The translations under genes were made by a program, and so were the position numbers. A DNA stretch of 8,284 nucleotides from assembly GCA_025924845.1 (NCBI GenBank), contig JAICHN010000233.1, positions 1-8,284 on the forward strand, read 5' to 3'. The notes beneath the pieces were generated by a model. The model saw only the letters and a list, made by a program, of their open reading frames with translations. It was not told the DNA's origin and ran no database searches. Shown piece by piece: positions 5,778 to 8,284 of the stretch. Numbering within the stretch: the stretch's first letter is position 1; the number at the start of each line of letters is the position of its first letter. Origin of the DNA: Chloroflexota bacterium (GTDB lineage Bacteria > Chloroflexota > UBA5177 > JANWHV01).

Positions 5778-6200
5778 TTAGGTCACGCGCGACTGTGCTT
5801 GGCGGCGAGTGTCGAGCAGGTCTTGCAGCATGATCGCCGCGGCGATGGCGTCGACGCGCTCCCGCTTCTTTGATCCCTTACCGCGTACCTTGGCGACCAC
5901 CTGTTCCGCTTCCCACGAGGACAGCCTTTCATCCCAGTAGCTGATGGGGACGGGAAGCGGGCCAAGCGCCTGAACGTAATTGTACGTCTCCTCCACCTGG
6001 GCGCCGCTGGTGCCGTCCATGTTGAGGGGGAGGCCGATTACCAAAGCCTCGACCTCATGTTCTTCGATCAAAGCGCGTATGAAGGCACCGTGGGCAGCTT
6101 CCCGTCGGATCACCCTTAGAGGAGTGGCCAGAAACCCAGTCGGGTCGCTAAGCGCCAATCCCACCCATTTTTCGCCTACATCCACGCTCAGGTAGCGCAC
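5778..6200 (-). CDS. ruvX: RuvX/YqgF-family RNase H-fold nuclease (pre-16S rRNA processing; putative Holliday junction resolvase)
   Basis: RNase H-fold protein of the YqgF family, tied to 5' maturation of 16S rRNA in E. coli and annotated as a putative Holliday junction resolvase. The 140 residues are the normal length. Motifs: D-V-G-E-K-W-V-G-L-A at 7-16 with the first acidic residue Asp7, V-I-G-L-P-L-N-M-D-G (54-63), W-D-E-R-L-S-S (89-95) with Glu91, and R-V-D-A-I-A-A-A-I-M-L-Q (115-126) with Asp117. The family usually has D-E-R-L-T-T or -S-T, so S-S is a mild variant. The start is GTG at 6200, which puts the first strand at the expected position; I see no clear ribosome binding site in front of it. 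It sits 55 bp after the baseplate-J-like gene, in the order ruvX-mltG that is common in many bacteria. Confidence 0.95.
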   Translation of the reverse strand: MRYLSVDVGEKWVGLALSDPTGFLATPLRVIRREAAHGAFIRALIEEHEVEALVIGLPLNMDGTSGAQVEETYNYVQALGPLPVPISYWDERLSSWEAEQVVAKVRGKGSKKRERVDAIAAAIMLQDLLDTRRQAQSRVT

Positions 6201-6255
6201 GCACGTAGTTTACCATACGGGGCCGAACCCATGGCGGAGCAGCCAGAGGGCGGAA

Positions 6256-8121
6256 TCATGTACCCGACTCGTGAACGCGAATGGTAATCAGGCCGGCGGC
6301 TTGGGGCATGCGGCCCGCTAGACTTGGAAAGGTGCTTACCGCGTAACTCCAGCCGCCGTTCGCCGCGCTCCCATCCAATAAGCGCCGCGCGTCGGCTAGA
6401 CCGCGGCCGACGAGCATGGCGCGGAGATTCGCGGTATCCAGCGCGGGCGTGGTGCGCGCCTGCACATGAAGCGCCACGCTTCGAGTTTTGCCGCTGCCCA
6501 CCAGACTTGCCGTCACTCGTTCGGAGCCTGGCACGATTTGCTGGTTGTGGCCCGCCAGATCGGCATTTCGTAAGCGATCCGCCGCATGTTGAACGTCGTC
6601 GGCGTGAATATAGGTCATGGCGACACGCGCCGTAAGGGTGACGGCAGCGGCGGCGCGGCCATTGACGGTAGTGGGGGTGCTGCGTGGAGTACTCAACTGG
6701 ACCGGCCCAATCCGGCGGATAGGACTCAAGGCGTAGGTTTGATTCAATTTTGCGGTCTCGCTCAGGGCAAGTTGCTTGCCAAGCCTGCCGGCCGCGCCGG
6801 TGATATCGGCCGGCGTGACGCTATATTCGGTACGCATGGTGCCGCCCGTGATCGCCGCGTAATTTGTAACGAGGAGGACACCGGCTAGCCGACCTTCTAT
6901 CGCCGTTATCGCACCGGCGTCGCAGTTCGACGAAGTACCGCCGAGCACCGCGCGTACGGACACGCTCTGCTGGCCGTTGGTAGTCCCCGAAAAGCTATGC
7001 ACGGCAGCGGGTACCTGGACATCGGCGATCGTAGCGTAGCGAGCGCCCCCCTGGGCCACCACCACCGTTCCCGCCGGTACCACCACATAGCCATCCTGCT
7101 GGTTGGCGAGCGTTATCGTGCCGACGGCATGGGCGTCGGAGACCAATTGCGTTCCAGTGCCGGAAACAACTACGCTCGCGGTTTCGCTCAGCTCGGTGTG
7201 ACGAAGAGGAATCGCTCCAGAGAGGCCCGTGCCAAGGGCGACGTGATAGGTGTGGTCGAAGGGGCGAGGGGCATAGGTAATGGTGATCGTCGCTGCCGGG
7301 AAGAAGGTGATCCAAGCGGCGAGGGCAATTAAGAGCACCAGAACGGTGGCGCCTATCCCGTACAGGATCCGCCGAAGTCCTGTGCCCCCCGTGTTCGGCG
7401 CTTTCCTTGGCCTTCCCCCGTCAATATCAGTGGCGCCGGCTGCCTGGGCATTGGCCGATTGATCCACAGGGTCCGACACCTGGGCCGGATCGGCCTCGAA
7501 CGTGTCATCCAGCGAGGGGTCGTCTACAGGCGACGCCTCACTTGCCGGCACGCGGACGACGGGCGGGGAATCCGGCGGAGCCGGACTTTTCGTGACTCCT
7601 GGAGATTGGGGATTGGACGTGATACTCGCGGCAGATTGGGCACGGCGGCTTGCCGCGGCTCGCGTCACCTGTCGGTCCATCGCGCTTAGCCTAGCAAGTT
7701 TGAGGCGCGCTTCGCCGACTGTCGGTCCGCAAGGAATGCCTACTCCCGTGAACTGGGCTATGGTGACGCGGCCTGTGGTTACGGCGGCGAGCGTAATGCC
7801 GGCGGCGTCGGCTCGTCGCTTGAGGAGCCGTGCCGAGACCAAGCCGCGCACGGCCCGCGCACCCTCGGGCAGCACGACGATGGCCGGCGTCCCCGTCGCT
7901 TCGACCCGATCGAGGAGCGCCGCCAGATCATCCTCCAGGTCGATATACAACACGCGGGGGATGTTTACCGGCGGCTCGGAGTCCAGGTCAGAGACTTCGC
8001 CTTGGTCGGCATAAGCCGCGGGCGAATCGGTTAGGGTGTCACCGATCGCCAGGTCGTCGTCAGCGGACGTCGGCATGGCGAACACCGGGTCGAGGTCGGC
8101 GGCGTCTTCGATGGAGTGCAT
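6256..8121 (-). CDS. Single-pass membrane protein with baseplate J/gp47-like extracytoplasmic domain
   Basis: A 621-residue protein of three parts. Residues about 56-146 form an alpha/beta domain (V-L-Y-I-D-L-E-D-D, I-V-V-L-P-E-G-A, L-L-K-R-R-A-D-A-A-G-I-T-L-A-A-V-T-T) that resembles the cytosolic domain of proteins annotated as baseplate J/gp47 family in Chloroflexota. A long acidic, Pro/Ser-rich linker (about 150-245) follows, then one transmembrane helix (251-273). The rest should lie outside the membrane and is beta-rich and Thr/Val-rich; V-V-V-P-A-G-T-V-V (346-354), E-G-R-L-A-G-V-L-L-V-T-N and A-A-I-T-G-G-T (409-428) match the pattern of the phage baseplate J fold. No signal peptide is seen, so the single helix should anchor it. 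There are two cysteines, C131 and C400. Its role is unknown; position next to ruvX and mltG hints at an envelope function. It starts 11 bp after the upstream gene, so the two are probably co-expressed. Confidence 0.8.
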   Translation of the reverse strand: MHSIEDAADLDPVFAMPTSADDDLAIGDTLTDSPAAYADQGEVSDLDSEPPVNIPRVLYIDLEDDLAALLDRVEATGTPAIVVLPEGARAVRGLVSARLLKRRADAAGITLAAVTTGRVTIAQFTGVGIPCGPTVGEARLKLARLSAMDRQVTRAAASRRAQSAASITSNPQSPGVTKSPAPPDSPPVVRVPASEASPVDDPSLDDTFEADPAQVSDPVDQSANAQAAGATDIDGGRPRKAPNTGGTGLRRILYGIGATVLVLLIALAAWITFFPAATITITYAPRPFDHTYHVALGTGLSGAIPLRHTELSETASVVVSGTGTQLVSDAHAVGTITLANQQDGYVVVPAGTVVVAQGGARYATIADVQVPAAVHSFSGTTNGQQSVSVRAVLGGTSSNCDAGAITAIEGRLAGVLLVTNYAAITGGTMRTEYSVTPADITGAAGRLGKQLALSETAKLNQTYALSPIRRIGPVQLSTPRSTPTTVNGRAAAAVTLTARVAMTYIHADDVQHAADRLRNADLAGHNQQIVPGSERVTASLVGSGKTRSVALHVQARTTPALDTANLRAMLVGRGLADARRLLDGSAANGGWSYAVSTFPSLAGRMPQAAGLITIRVHESGT

Positions 8122-8132
8122 GAATCGGTTTG

Positions 8133-8284
8133 CTACAACTTCAACAGGCGCGCGGCACGTACCAACGCCTGATTGACGAGGGAGGATTGTCGTTGAAGGG
8201 CGAGCGCCTGTAGGGCGAGCCCCATGGGGGTGACGTCTTGCTGGTCAACCAATTCTCCACTGTCGTCCTGGACTGAGTCCACAT
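8133..8284 (-). CDS. C-terminal end of an unidentified protein (possible actin-like ATPase, FtsA/PilM type)
   Basis: The last 49 codons of a gene that begins beyond the right edge; the stop is TAG at 8133-8135. The visible tail has an acidic stretch, then T-P-M-G-L-A-L-Q-A-L-A-L-Q (about 27-15 residues before the stop region's last helix) and a basic C-terminus ending R-A-A-R-L-L-K-L. A Gly-Leu-Ala-Leu helix after a Pro-containing loop is typical of the end of actin-like ATPases such as FtsA and PilM, and such genes are, as I recall, found in front of baseplate-J-like genes in Chloroflexota. With so little sequence this is a suggestion only. It is 11 bp from the next gene and on the same strand, so it likely belongs to the same transcript. 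Confidence 0.6.
   Translation of the reverse strand, partial: VDSVQDDSGELVDQQDVTPMGLALQALALQRQSSLVNQALVRAARLLKL

Noticed and set aside
6324..8123. Several plus-strand open frames opposite the baseplate-J-like gene
   Set aside because: All are short, Arg/Ser/Pro-rich antisense frames over a continuous 621-codon minus-strand gene with a clear transmembrane helix and domain order.

Overview
The window is a gene-dense, G+C-rich stretch of bacterial chromosome. Almost all of it is a single minus-strand run of housekeeping genes. Read 5'->3' on the minus strand (right to left here): the end of an unidentified gene, a membrane-anchored baseplate-J/gp47-like protein, ruvX, mltG, efp, a biotin-carrier (AccB)-like gene, xseA, xseB and a cytochrome P450. 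The single-pass baseplate-J-like protein and the EF-P loop of the form K-M-G-R-G-S-A are, from memory of these families, most like Chloroflexota (Thermomicrobia-like or a related soil lineage). That placement is inference, not a search result.

Layout. 1-468: two plus-strand remnants, a lower-G+C fragment of unknown function and a truncated RCC1-type repeat piece. 469-679: non-coding, dominated by a long imperfect inverted repeat (493-528 / 617-652). 680-1909: cytochrome P450. 1944-3422: the two exonuclease VII subunits. 3423-3842: AccB-like protein. 3849-4415: elongation factor P. 4443-5654: endolytic murein transglycosylase MltG. 5778-6200: RuvX/YqgF. 6256-8121: baseplate-J-like membrane protein. 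8133-8284: C-terminus of the preceding gene.

The genes from efp to xseB are packed with gaps of 0 to about 30 bp, so they are probably co-transcribed. The order resembles the widespread efp-accB-accC ... xseA-xseB arrangement, but accC is missing. The AccB-like protein has glutamine (Q105) where the biotinylated lysine should be. This loss of the carboxylase partner together with the attachment residue is the most interesting observation in the window. EF-P also has arginine instead of lysine at the residue that is modified in other bacteria.

Functionally the run combines murein synthesis control (MltG), translation of polyproline (EF-P), nucleic-acid maintenance (RuvX, XseAB) and an oxidase of unknown substrate (P450). 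I found no CRISPR array, tRNA, rRNA or intact transposon. I see no clearly new multi-gene system; the candidates for novelty are the degenerate AccB, the baseplate-J membrane protein with its upstream partner, and the inverted-repeat element.
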